Origin: Bacilli bacterium
GTDB lineage: Bacteria; Bacillota_I; Bacilli_A; Izemoplasmatales; Izemoplasmataceae
Length of the DNA stretch: 32,046 nucleotides
Assembly (NCBI GenBank): GCA_016936415.1
Contig: JAFGXW010000088.1
Location: 1 to 32,046, forward strand
Reading direction: 5' to 3'
Position numbers and translations under genes: made by a program. The first letter of the stretch is position 1. The number at the start of each line of letters is the position of its first letter. The notes beneath the pieces are model-generated. The model saw only the letters and a program-made list of their open reading frames with translations, was not told the DNA's origin and did no database searches. Of the stretch, positions 1-8,815 are shown piece by piece.

Positions 1-585
1 ATTTTGAACGATATTGCCTATATTGATTATAGTAGTCAAGGAAGTGCTTGGAAACAGCACTTTAAAAAATATAATACACTAAACGAAAATGTTATGGTTG
101 TAATTGCGTTTTCTTGTTCAAAAACATTAACTGCTTATGGAGCAAGAGCTGGAGCTCAAGTCGTGATTACCAAAAACAAAGAACAACTTTCAAACTTTTT
201 AGACGCTGCTATCTATAGTGCTAGAAGTATTTGGTCTACTGTCAATAATAGCGCAATGGATTTGTTCACAAAAATTATGGAAGACGATGTCCTGTTAAAA
301 GCATATCAAACAGAAAAACAGTACTACGTAGACTTACTGAAAGAACGTGCAGAAATCTTTGTATCGGAAGCAAAAGCTGTAGGACTTGAAATCTACCCAT
401 TCACAGAAGGATTCTTTGTGACCATAAAAGTACAAGATAATCAAGAAAAAGAAGCACTAAACCGAACATTACAACAACACAATATCTTCACAGTTGAAGT
501 AGATGGTGGACTAAGAATCGCAATATGTAGTGTACCAAAACGAAAGCTAGTTGGACTCGCAAAACGAATCAAAGATATCATGTAA
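1..585 (+). CDS. Class I/II aminotransferase, C-terminal part (5' truncated by window edge)
   Basis: Open frame from base 1; contains PLP-lysine-like motif FSCSKTLTAYGARAGA and aminotransferase C-terminal sequence; no clear start inside the window. Confidence 0.85.
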   Translation: MLNDIAYIDYSSQGSAWKQHFKKYNTLNENVMVVIAFSCSKTLTAYGARAGAQVVITKNKEQLSNFLDAAIYSARSIWSTVNNSAMDLFTKIMEDDVLLKAYQTEKQYYVDLLKERAEIFVSEAKAVGLEIYPFTEGFFVTIKVQDNQEKEALNRTLQQHNIFTVEVDGGLRIAICSVPKRKLVGLAKRIKDIM

Positions 586-589
586 ACAA

Positions 590-617
590 AAAGGATTTAC
601 CAATTGGTAAATCCTTT
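590..617. terminator. Bidirectional intrinsic terminator between convergent genes
   Basis: Perfect inverted repeat AAAGGATTTACC-AATT-GGTAAATCCTTT between stops at 585(+) and 626(-), flanked by A/T runs. Confidence 0.85.
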
Positions 618-625
618 ATTTTATG

Positions 626-1618
626 TTACTTTACTTCTAGAACCCAACCTTCTGGAGCCTCAATTTCACCATAGTAAATTCCTAACAAAATATCATACAA
701 TTTACGTACAGTTTCACCAACTTCACCATCTCCAAAAGTAGTTACTTTACCTTTATGAGTAATGGATTTAATTGGTGTGATAATTGCGGCAGTTCCACAA
801 GCACCAGCTTCTTTAAACTCTGATACATTATCAATGAAACATTCTCTTTCTTCTGTTTTCATTCCAAGCATATGTTCTGCGATCCATAATATCGAACGTC
901 TTGTAATACTTGGTAAAATAGAAGATGATTTTGGAGTGACTAGTACATTGTCATAAGTTACTCCAAAGAAATTTGCTGCTCCAACTTCATCAATCTTCGT
1001 ATGTGTTGAAGGGTCTAAGTAAATTACACCAGAGTATCCAGCGTCTAGAGCTTGTTGTCTAGGGTATAAACTAGCACCGTAGTTACCAGCTACTTTCACT
1101 TTTCCCATACCATTGGCTGCAGCACGGTCATAATCAGTGGTTACAAAATTTAATGCTTGTAATCCTCCTGCGAAATATGTTCCAACTGGTGCACAAAACA
1201 CACTAAAAATATATTCTTCAGAAGGTTTTACTCCTAAATTCATTCCGTGACCAATCACAAATGGGCGGATATATAATGATTTTTGTGAACCATATTCAGG
1301 AATATCATCTATGTTTGCTTTAACAACAGCTTCCACTGCTTCAAAAAATAACGCTTCGGGAATTCTAGGGGCTACTATGCGATCCAAACCTTCATTTAAA
1401 CGAATTAAGTTTAAATCTGGTCTAAATAATTGTACGGTCCCTTTTTTTGTTTTATATGCTTTTAATCCTTCGAAAAGTCCTTGTCCATAGTGAAACACAT
1501 TTGACCCTTCGTGAATATGTAAGTACTTATCAGTGGTTAATTCTCCTGTTTCCCACTTACCATCTTTGGTGTACGCACGATAGCGGTATTCTGTCTCTTT
1601 CAAGGCATAACCTGCCAT
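626..1618 (-). CDS. ilvE: Branched-chain amino acid aminotransferase
   Basis: 330 aa; BCAT family sequence (HYGQGLFEGLKAY, SLYIRPFVIGHGMNLGV, EVGAANFFGV, GACGTAAIITPI). Confidence 0.93.
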   Translation of the reverse strand: MAGYALKETEYRYRAYTKDGKWETGELTTDKYLHIHEGSNVFHYGQGLFEGLKAYKTKKGTVQLFRPDLNLIRLNEGLDRIVAPRIPEALFFEAVEAVVKANIDDIPEYGSQKSLYIRPFVIGHGMNLGVKPSEEYIFSVFCAPVGTYFAGGLQALNFVTTDYDRAAANGMGKVKVAGNYGASLYPRQQALDAGYSGVIYLDPSTHTKIDEVGAANFFGVTYDNVLVTPKSSSILPSITRRSILWIAEHMLGMKTEERECFIDNVSEFKEAGACGTAAIITPIKSITHKGKVTTFGDGEVGETVRKLYDILLGIYYGEIEAPEGWVLEVK

Positions 1619-1657
1619 GTAATCACTCCTTTTTTCAATCTATACGATTGATTATTT

Positions 1658-4282
1658 TTAATATCTTCCTTGTGCAATCATTGCATCTGCAACTTTTGTA
1701 AATCCTGCGATATTCGCTCCAGCAATTAAATCATAACCAAATCCGTAACGATTACTTGCACGAACACAACTATTGAAGATATTTTTCATAATTTCACGTA
1801 ATTTTAAATCTACTTCTTCTGCGGTCCAACTCATTCTCATTGAATTTTGTGACATTTCAAGAGCACTTGTTGCTACTCCACCTGCATTTGCAGCTTTACC
1901 TGGGCCAATGATAACGCCAGCTTCTTGAAGCATTTCAACTGCTTCATTTGTTGTAGGCATGTTTGCACCTTCAACAAGATATTTTACACCATTAGCAATG
2001 ATATTTTTTGCGTCAACTGGATGAATTTCATTTTGCGTAGCACAAGGCATAATTACATCCACTTTACGATTCCATGGTTTTTCACCAGGGAAGAATTCGC
2101 AACCAAAGCGTTTTGCGTAATCTTCAATTTTACCGTTGGTATTTGATCTCATTTCCAACAAATAATCAATTTTTTCTTGTGTGATAACACCATCTGGATC
2201 ATACACATATCCTTCTGGTCCTGATAATGTAACAACTTTTCCACCTAAGTCACGCACTTTGATACAAACACCCCAAGCAACATTTCCAAATCCAGAAATT
2301 GCGACTGTTTTGTTTTTAAAATCTGTACCATCGTGGCGTAGCATTTGTAAACCAAAATATGTTGCTCCAAATCCAGTTGCTTCAGGGCGAATTAATGAAC
2401 CACCATATGTGATTCCTTTACCAGTTAATACCCCATTCTCAAAAGCACCTTTAATACGACGATATTGTCCGTATAAATAACCGATTTCACGACCACCAAC
2501 ACCAATATCTCCCGCAGGAACATCTACGTCTGGTCCAATATGACGATATAATTCTGTCATAAAGCTTTCACAGAATCTTCTAATTTCATCATTGGATTTT
2601 CCAAGTGGATTAAAATCAGATCCACCCTTACCTCCACCAATTGGAAGTCCAGTTAAACTATTTTTTAAAATTTGTTCAAATCCTAAGAATTTAATTAATC
2701 CAAGGTATACAGAAGGATGGAAACGTAGTCCTCCTTTATATGGCCCAATCGCACCATTGAACTGCACACGGAATCCACGATTCACTTGTACTTTACCTTC
2801 ATCATCTACCCAAGGTACGCGGAAAGAAATTGATCGTTCAGGTTCTACAATTCTTTCAAGAAGATTTTCCTCGATATATTCAGGATGTTGTTCTAATACA
2901 GGTCCTAAAGAATTTAATACTTCCGTTGCAGCTTGTACAAATTCTTTTTGATCTCCATCTTTTTGTCGAATAACTTCTAATACACTATCAATATAATCTT
3001 TTGTTTTCTTACTTGTTTTTCCATCACCAGGAATGATTGCAAAACTATCAAAGATATGAACGAATAATCCACTTCTTAGTTTTGGTTCAAACCAAGTTGA
3101 TTTTGCAGGCATAATCAATCCAGAATCAGATACTTCCATGATTTCTTTCATTGATACAGGGAACATTGAGAACCCAACACCGTTTAATTTATCTGTCTTA
3201 GATTGAATTCCTTTTAAACCACGAATTCCACCTACGAAACTAATACGAGAAGAGTCTCTTAAGTTTTTAATTCCTAAAATATCATTTAATACATATTTTT
3301 CTAAAATGGCACCATCAATTTTTTCTAAAATGTTGGTAGTATTTACAATTTCAGGTTTAACAGTTAGTTTATACCATTGTTGATGAACATACATTCCAAA
3401 TGTATTACGTTGAACAGGTTTGAACGGTCCTTTACTATCTTCAATAACAAATACTTTTCTCATTTTATCAAAGAATTCTTCTTCTGAAAGACCATTTAAA
3501 TCATGTACAACACGGTTGTAGTCCATGATGTTTAAATCAGATTCAGGGAAAATTACAGACATAAAGAAGTTGAATTCTTCTTCTCCTGTATAATTAGGGT
3601 TTTCTTGACGACGTTTAATTGCGACTTTTGCAGCACTCGCTGTACGATGATGACCATCTGCGATATAAAGACTATCGATGTCAGCGAATAATGTAGTGAT
3701 TTCTTCAATTAATTTATCATCTGTAATTGGCCAAACAACATGTCCAACACCATCTTCTGTAACGATATCAATTTCAGGTGTTTTTACTGTCCAATCTTTC
3801 AAGATTTGATTTAATCTAGTACTATCTCTATATGTCATGAAGATTGGTGAAGTATTTGCATCACAAGCATCAAAGTGATTAATTCGATCTTGTTCTTTGC
3901 TTAACAATGTTAATTCATGTTTTTTAATGATATTATTCACGTAATCTTCAATCGATGCGTTTGCAACAAACCCAGTTTGTTCATTACCATTCATAATTTG
4001 ACGGTAAATATAAATCATCGGTTTTTCATCTTGAACCAAAATTCCGTCTTCTCTAAAAATTTCTAAATTTCTTTTTGCTTTTTGATAAACTTTTTTGTCG
4101 TATGGATCTGTTGATGATGGAAAATCAATTTCTGAACGAGAAATATGTAAGAAACTATATGGGTTTCCTTTTGCCATCGCTTTTGCTTCAGATCTGTCCA
4201 TTACGTCATATGGTAATGCAACAACTTTTTCAACTAAATCTTTTCTTGGTCTTACCGCTCTAAACGGTCTAACAATTGCCAT
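1658..4282 (-). CDS. Fusion protein: N-terminal DUF1015 domain (aa ~1-410) + C-terminal glutamate dehydrogenase (aa ~428-874)
   Basis: Single uninterrupted 874 aa ORF. N-term VRPFRAVRPRKDLVEKVVALPYDV...YIADGHHRTASA is DUF1015-like; C-term ERIVEPERSISFRVPWVDDEGKVQVNRGFRVQFNGAIGPYKGGLRFHPSV...PIGGGKGGSDF...VPAGDIGVGGREIGYLYG is bacterial GdhA. Confidence 0.9.
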   Translation of the reverse strand: MAIVRPFRAVRPRKDLVEKVVALPYDVMDRSEAKAMAKGNPYSFLHISRSEIDFPSSTDPYDKKVYQKAKRNLEIFREDGILVQDEKPMIYIYRQIMNGNEQTGFVANASIEDYVNNIIKKHELTLLSKEQDRINHFDACDANTSPIFMTYRDSTRLNQILKDWTVKTPEIDIVTEDGVGHVVWPITDDKLIEEITTLFADIDSLYIADGHHRTASAAKVAIKRRQENPNYTGEEEFNFFMSVIFPESDLNIMDYNRVVHDLNGLSEEEFFDKMRKVFVIEDSKGPFKPVQRNTFGMYVHQQWYKLTVKPEIVNTTNILEKIDGAILEKYVLNDILGIKNLRDSSRISFVGGIRGLKGIQSKTDKLNGVGFSMFPVSMKEIMEVSDSGLIMPAKSTWFEPKLRSGLFVHIFDSFAIIPGDGKTSKKTKDYIDSVLEVIRQKDGDQKEFVQAATEVLNSLGPVLEQHPEYIEENLLERIVEPERSISFRVPWVDDEGKVQVNRGFRVQFNGAIGPYKGGLRFHPSVYLGLIKFLGFEQILKNSLTGLPIGGGKGGSDFNPLGKSNDEIRRFCESFMTELYRHIGPDVDVPAGDIGVGGREIGYLYGQYRRIKGAFENGVLTGKGITYGGSLIRPEATGFGATYFGLQMLRHDGTDFKNKTVAISGFGNVAWGVCIKVRDLGGKVVTLSGPEGYVYDPDGVITQEKIDYLLEMRSNTNGKIEDYAKRFGCEFFPGEKPWNRKVDVIMPCATQNEIHPVDAKNIIANGVKYLVEGANMPTTNEAVEMLQEAGVIIGPGKAANAGGVATSALEMSQNSMRMSWTAEEVDLKLREIMKNIFNSCVRASNRYGFGYDLIAGANIAGFTKVADAMIAQGRY

Positions 4283-4294
4283 TTGTGAATCCTC

Positions 4295-5212
4295 CTAATT
4301 TAAACTTTCTTTTATTACTTCAATTGTTTCTAACCCAATACGTTCTTGAGCTTCAATTGTAGATGCACCAATGTGAGGTGATAATGAAATTGATTCGTGT
4401 GTATAAATTCTTTCATTTTTAGTTGGTTCTTCCATAAAAACATCCAATGCTGCTTTTTTTACAATCCCGTTGTCAAGTGCAACTAATAAAGCTTCTTCGT
4501 CAACAACTCCACCACGGGCAGCATTGATTAAATACATTCCTTTTTTCATTACATTAAATTCTTTTTCACCTATTGTTGGACCTAAATCTTTAGAATATGG
4601 AATATGCAAAGAAATAAAATCAGATAATCTTAATAATTCTTCTTTTTCATAATATTTGCATCCCAAGTCATCTTTAACTGGCCCAAACAAATCTGTATAT
4701 ATTACTTTCATTCCAAGCGCCATTGCTTTTTTCGCAACACTTTTTGCGATACGTCCAAACCCAATTAATCCAAGCGTTTTTCCAGAAAGTTCAATACCTT
4801 CATATTGTTTTTTATTCCATTTACCTTCACGCATTGTTACATTTGAAATGTAAAGATGTCGTGCAAGAGAAAACATATGCCCTATGGTTAATTCCGCTAC
4901 TGCGTCACTAGAACTATTTGGGGTATTTCGTACTGATATACCTTGTTCTTTTGCATATTGGTGATCAATATTATCAATTCCAACACCCGCACGTATAATT
5001 AATTTTAATTTCCCAGCTTTCACTGCTTCATCAATCAGAGGTTTACGAATTTTTGTTGCACTTCTAATCACGATACAGTCAATTTCCTTAATTTTTTGAA
5101 CCAGAGCATCACCTTCATAAAAGTGATTTTCTACTTCATATCCTGCCTGTTGTAATTCTTCAATTGCACCTTGATCCATTCCGTCATTTGCTAATATTTT
5201 ATACATAAACAT
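4295..5212 (-). CDS. serA: D-3-phosphoglycerate dehydrogenase-type 2-hydroxyacid dehydrogenase (short form, no ACT domain)
   Basis: 305 aa; IIRAGVGIDNID, GKTLGLIGFGRIAKSVAKKA, NAARGGVVDEEAL, LSPHIGASTIEAQERIG; adjacent to serC-like gene. Confidence 0.9.
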   Translation of the reverse strand: MFMYKILANDGMDQGAIEELQQAGYEVENHFYEGDALVQKIKEIDCIVIRSATKIRKPLIDEAVKAGKLKLIIRAGVGIDNIDHQYAKEQGISVRNTPNSSSDAVAELTIGHMFSLARHLYISNVTMREGKWNKKQYEGIELSGKTLGLIGFGRIAKSVAKKAMALGMKVIYTDLFGPVKDDLGCKYYEKEELLRLSDFISLHIPYSKDLGPTIGEKEFNVMKKGMYLINAARGGVVDEEALLVALDNGIVKKAALDVFMEEPTKNERIYTHESISLSPHIGASTIEAQERIGLETIEVIKESLN

Positions 5213-5216
5213 TCAC

Positions 5217-6287
5217 CTATAAATTCCAAATATCTTCGATTTCACTTAGTAGGGCTAATAAATCAGCTTCTGTGCGATCAGCCATATGTGCAATTCTAAA
5301 CGCTTTATCTTTTAAATCACCATAACCGTTACTAATCATATATCCGCGTTTTCCAAGTTCTTTGTTTAAGTCCCCAATACTAAAGTCTCTTGTATTCATG
5401 ATTGTTGTTACTGTATTTGAACGATATCCTTCATGTGCAAATAAAGTAAAATGTTTCGTAGCCCAATCTTGAACGATTTTTGCTAGTTTTGCATGTCGAT
5501 CAAAACGATTTTCAAGTCCTTCTTCATTGATAATTTTATCAAGTTGGTAATCAAGAGCCCACATATGAGGTGTTGAAGGAGTTGAAGGATATTGATAATT
5601 CTTTTTCACATGTTTCACGACCAATAGTAAATCCAAGTAATAACCTCTAAACTCAACGGTTTTTGCTCTTTCAATCGCTCTTTCAGAAACGGAAGCAACA
5701 CTTAACCCAGGAGGTAATCCTAAACATTTTTGAGTAGAAGCGATACAAATATCAATATTAGATTTATCTACTTCTACTTTTGCTCCACCTAAGGAGCTAA
5801 CTGTATCAACTAGATATATCACATCTGGATACTTTGCAATTACTTGTCCAATTTCATAAACTGGATTCATAATTCCTGAACTAGTTTCATTATGTGTAAC
5901 AGTCACAACATCATATAAACCAGTCTTCAAAGCTTCTTCTACCATTTCTGGTGTGGTTGGCATTCCTGGATCCGAATTAAACAAATCTGATGGCACATTA
6001 TTTGCTTGTGCAATTTCAAACCATCTGTTTCCAAATGCTCCAACACTAAATACAGCTGCACGTTTTTTTGTACAAGAACGAACTGCCATTTCCATAATTC
6101 CTGTACCTGATGAAGTTGAAAGTATAATTGTATGATCAGTATACATAAGTTGTTGTAGTTTCAAAGAAATTCTTTCTTGTAATTCTGTAGCAGTTTTACT
6201 ACGATGCGCTATCTGCTCTGTAGCAAGTTTGTCTAATACGTCCTGAGAAACATCAACAGGACCTGGTATAAACAATTTTAAACTCAT
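5217..6287 (-). CDS. serC: Class V aminotransferase, phosphoserine aminotransferase / alanine-glyoxylate aminotransferase-like
   Basis: 356 aa; LFIPGPVDVSQDVL start, VDTVSSLGGAKVEVD, IASTQKCLGLPPGLS; directly upstream of serA. Confidence 0.85.
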   Translation of the reverse strand: MSLKLFIPGPVDVSQDVLDKLATEQIAHRSKTATELQERISLKLQQLMYTDHTIILSTSSGTGIMEMAVRSCTKKRAAVFSVGAFGNRWFEIAQANNVPSDLFNSDPGMPTTPEMVEEALKTGLYDVVTVTHNETSSGIMNPVYEIGQVIAKYPDVIYLVDTVSSLGGAKVEVDKSNIDICIASTQKCLGLPPGLSVASVSERAIERAKTVEFRGYYLDLLLVVKHVKKNYQYPSTPSTPHMWALDYQLDKIINEEGLENRFDRHAKLAKIVQDWATKHFTLFAHEGYRSNTVTTIMNTRDFSIGDLNKELGKRGYMISNGYGDLKDKAFRIAHMADRTEADLLALLSEIEDIWNL

Positions 6288-6317
6288 AATTCACATTCCT
6301 CTCTTTCGTTATATGCC

Positions 6318-6346
6318 TCTATAACAACACATTAGCATTTTAACAA
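6318..6346 (-). promoter_or_regulatory. Candidate promoter of the serC-serA-DUF1015/GDH-ilvE operon
   Basis: Minus strand: TTGTTA - 17 nt - TATAGA, about 30 nt upstream of the serC start. Confidence 0.5.
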
Positions 6347-6354
6347 TAATTCAA

Positions 6355-6376
6355 TGAGAAAACAAGCGTTTTCACA
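6355..6376. promoter_or_regulatory. Imperfect inverted repeat upstream of serC -35 (candidate operator, cre-like half)
   Basis: TGAGAAAAC-AAGC-GTTTTCACA, arms match with one mismatch; lies just upstream of the predicted -35. Confidence 0.4.
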
Positions 6377-6465
6377 AATATTTTTGAAATATTTTCTATC
6401 AAAATAAAAATGGCACTGTTAAGCCGTTTTTAATGATTAAATCACTCTTTTTTGCACTTTTTTTA

Positions 6466-6481
6466 GTGAAAATATTTTCAC
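6466..6481. promoter_or_regulatory. Perfect 16-bp palindrome GTGAAAATATTTTCAC, candidate operator
   Basis: Exact palindrome in the divergent serC / aminotransferase intergenic region, immediately upstream of a TATAAT (6484-6489). Confidence 0.5.
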
Positions 6482-6552
6482 GGTATAATTTTGTGTAATT
6501 TCTAATGTTTTTTATCGATTTGAAAGAGTTTTCATTGATATTTCTTTTCCTA

Positions 6553-6581
6553 TTGATTTAAAAATAGAGGAGTGTTACAAT
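6553..6581 (+). promoter_or_regulatory. Candidate sigma-70-type promoter for the downstream aminotransferase
   Basis: TTGATT - 17 nt - TACAAT, 35 nt upstream of the ATG at 6616, with AAAGGAG RBS between. Confidence 0.6.
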
Positions 6582-6615
6582 AAGGTTGATTTTTTTAGAT
6601 AAAGGAGAATGTCAA

Positions 6616-7803
6616 ATGAAATTATCAAATCGTGTTTTAGCAATGCAAGAATCACCGGTTCGTAAACTTGTACCAATTGCGACAAAAGTTAAAAAAACCG
6701 GAAAAAAAGTATATCATTTAAATATAGGTCAACCAGATATTGAAACACCAAAAGTATTTATGGATGCAATTAACAATTATGATTCACGCGTAATAAAATA
6801 TTCATTTTCACAAGGTGAGCCTGTTCTTATAAAAGCAATTCAAGATTATTTCAAACGTGATAATGTTATTTTTGATGATGATGAGATTTTAATTACCAAT
6901 GGTGGATCTGAAGCGTTGACATTTACGACAATTGCTCTTTGTGATCCTGAAGACGAAATATTAGTACCTGAACCATTTTATACCAATTACAATGGATTTA
7001 CTAGTGCAGTAAACGTTCACATTAAGCCAATTACTACAAAAGCTGAAAATGGGTTCCACCTTCCTAGCAAATCTGATATCGTGAAATTGATTACACCAAA
7101 AACAAAAGCAATTTTGTTTTCAAACCCAGGTAATCCAACTGGAACAATTTTACGCCAGGATGAACTGGAAATGCTAGCGGAAATTGCAAAAGAACATAAC
7201 ATCTATATCATCAGTGATGAGGTATATCGTGGTTATGCGTTTGATGGTTTACAAAGTATTTCAATGAGCACGATTAAAGGTGTGGAAGACCGTGTAATTA
7301 TTATTGAAAGTGTTTCAAAACGTTACAGTGCATGTGGAGCAAGAATTGGAAGTATTCAATCAAAGAATAAAGAGTTAATGCACAATATCTTAAAATTATG
7401 TCAAGCAAGACTTTGTGTTGCAACACTTGAACAAATTGGTGCTGCTGCTCTTTATCGTTTAGAAGATTCATATACTGCAGAAATTAGAGATGAGTATCAA
7501 GCACGACGTGACATTGTATATCAAACACTTCAAGAAATTCCTGGGATTGTATGTGAAAAACCTTCTGGAGCATTTTATGTTGTTGCAAAGTTACCTGTTC
7601 AAAATGCAGAAGATTTTATTATTTGGATGCTAGAAGAATTTGAGTTAGACGGTGAGACAATTATGCTTGCCCCAGCAGAAGGCTTTTACGCAACAAAAGG
7701 ACTTGGAAAAGATGAAGTTCGAATTGCCTATGTTTTAAATACAAAAGATATGGCAAGAGCTATGTTTATACTTAAAAAAGGATTAGAAAAATATAATCAA
7801 TAA
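6616..7803 (+). CDS. Class I/II pyridoxal-phosphate aminotransferase (aspartate aminotransferase-like)
   Basis: HLNIGQPDIETP, NPGNPTGTIL, ISDEVYRGYAFDG, ESVSKRYSACGARIG; RBS AAAGGAG before ATG 6616 (ORF track start at 6586 is probably too early). Confidence 0.9.
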   Translation: MKLSNRVLAMQESPVRKLVPIATKVKKTGKKVYHLNIGQPDIETPKVFMDAINNYDSRVIKYSFSQGEPVLIKAIQDYFKRDNVIFDDDEILITNGGSEALTFTTIALCDPEDEILVPEPFYTNYNGFTSAVNVHIKPITTKAENGFHLPSKSDIVKLITPKTKAILFSNPGNPTGTILRQDELEMLAEIAKEHNIYIISDEVYRGYAFDGLQSISMSTIKGVEDRVIIIESVSKRYSACGARIGSIQSKNKELMHNILKLCQARLCVATLEQIGAAALYRLEDSYTAEIRDEYQARRDIVYQTLQEIPGIVCEKPSGAFYVVAKLPVQNAEDFIIWMLEEFELDGETIMLAPAEGFYATKGLGKDEVRIAYVLNTKDMARAMFILKKGLEKYNQ

Positions 7804-7825
7804 CTGAAACTTAAATGTTTCAGTT
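7802..7825 (+). terminator. Intrinsic terminator after aminotransferase
   Basis: AACTGAAAC-ttaaat-GTTTCAGTT followed by TTT. Confidence 0.65.
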
Positions 7826-7844
7826 TTTCATAAAGGAGGAAATT

Positions 7845-8789
7845 ATGATTTTTGATGCACATGGTGATATTCTTACAGATTTATACGAACAAGGTTTGAA
7901 AAACAATCCAGATTCATTTCGTACTAGACATCTAGATTTATATCAAAAAGGAAAAGTAACTCACAGTATTTTTGTCAATTGGACCGATCCTAAAACAACC
8001 GATCCATTGTTATTTGACAAGATCTTTGACTATGCATTTCAAGAACTACCACATTATAAAGATATTATAGAGATATGCTATAATTATGAGGATATGTTGC
8101 GTGCTGAAAAACAAAATAAAATCGGGGTAATAATTGGTATGGAAGGCGTCATGCAACTTCGAGATGTCAATCATTTGATTGCTTTATATCAAAAAGGAGT
8201 TCGTCATGCGAGTTTAACCTGGAATGAAGAAAACAAATACGCTTCTGGATTAGACAATCCAAATACAAGAGGTTTATCAGATGAAGGCAAAGAGATCATC
8301 TTAAAAATGCAAGAACTTGGTATGGTGATTGATTTAGCTCATGCAAATTCAGTAACATTTGATGATGTGATTTCACTTGCAACAGGTCCAATTGTCATTA
8401 CACACGGTAATACCAAAGCTTTATGTGATCATCGTCGTAATTATACGGATGAGCAACTTCTTAAAATTAAAAATACAAATGGTGTGATTGGGATTTGTGG
8501 TATAAAGGATTTTATTTCAAGTGACAAAGACAATCAAAATGTGCAATATATGGTCAAGCATATTGACCATGCGGTAAAAGTTATGGGTATCGATCATGTT
8601 GGACTTGGTTTTGACTTCTGCTATTATTTGTATGCAGGTGTTAGTGATAACAAAGTCGAGGGTTTGAAAACAATCGCCGACGTGCAAAACATTTTCACTG
8701 AACTACAAAAGCTTGGTTATAGTGAGCATGACATTGAAAAAATCAAGCACAAGAATTTTGAGCGAGTCATTCAAACAGTTTTAAAATAG
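7845..8789 (+). CDS. Membrane dipeptidase / renal dipeptidase family (peptidase M19)
   Basis: FDAHGDILTDLY N-terminal metal site, GVIIGMEGV, SGLDNPNTRGLSDEGKEII, DLAHAN, ITHGNTKALCDHRRN, DHVGLGFDF; RBS AAAGGAGG before ATG 7845. Confidence 0.9.
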   Translation: MIFDAHGDILTDLYEQGLKNNPDSFRTRHLDLYQKGKVTHSIFVNWTDPKTTDPLLFDKIFDYAFQELPHYKDIIEICYNYEDMLRAEKQNKIGVIIGMEGVMQLRDVNHLIALYQKGVRHASLTWNEENKYASGLDNPNTRGLSDEGKEIILKMQELGMVIDLAHANSVTFDDVISLATGPIVITHGNTKALCDHRRNYTDEQLLKIKNTNGVIGICGIKDFISSDKDNQNVQYMVKHIDHAVKVMGIDHVGLGFDFCYYLYAGVSDNKVEGLKTIADVQNIFTELQKLGYSEHDIEKIKHKNFERVIQTVLK

Positions 8790-8815
8790 TATGTTACAAT
8801 ATGATTGGAGGTGAT

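Noticed and set aside
762-956. Short plus-strand ORFs antisense to ilvE, GDH, serA, serC, livH, speA and metK (including 1447-1701, 2181-2480, 2592-2951, 23219-23521, 28920-29153, 31270-31569)
   Set aside because: Shadow ORFs inside strongly recognised genes; no independent coding evidence.
6466-6481. CodY box interpretation of GTGAAAATATTTTCAC
   Set aside because: CodY consensus is AATTTTCWGAAAATT; the half-sites here are in the opposite orientation (GAAAA...TTTTC), so CodY is not supported.
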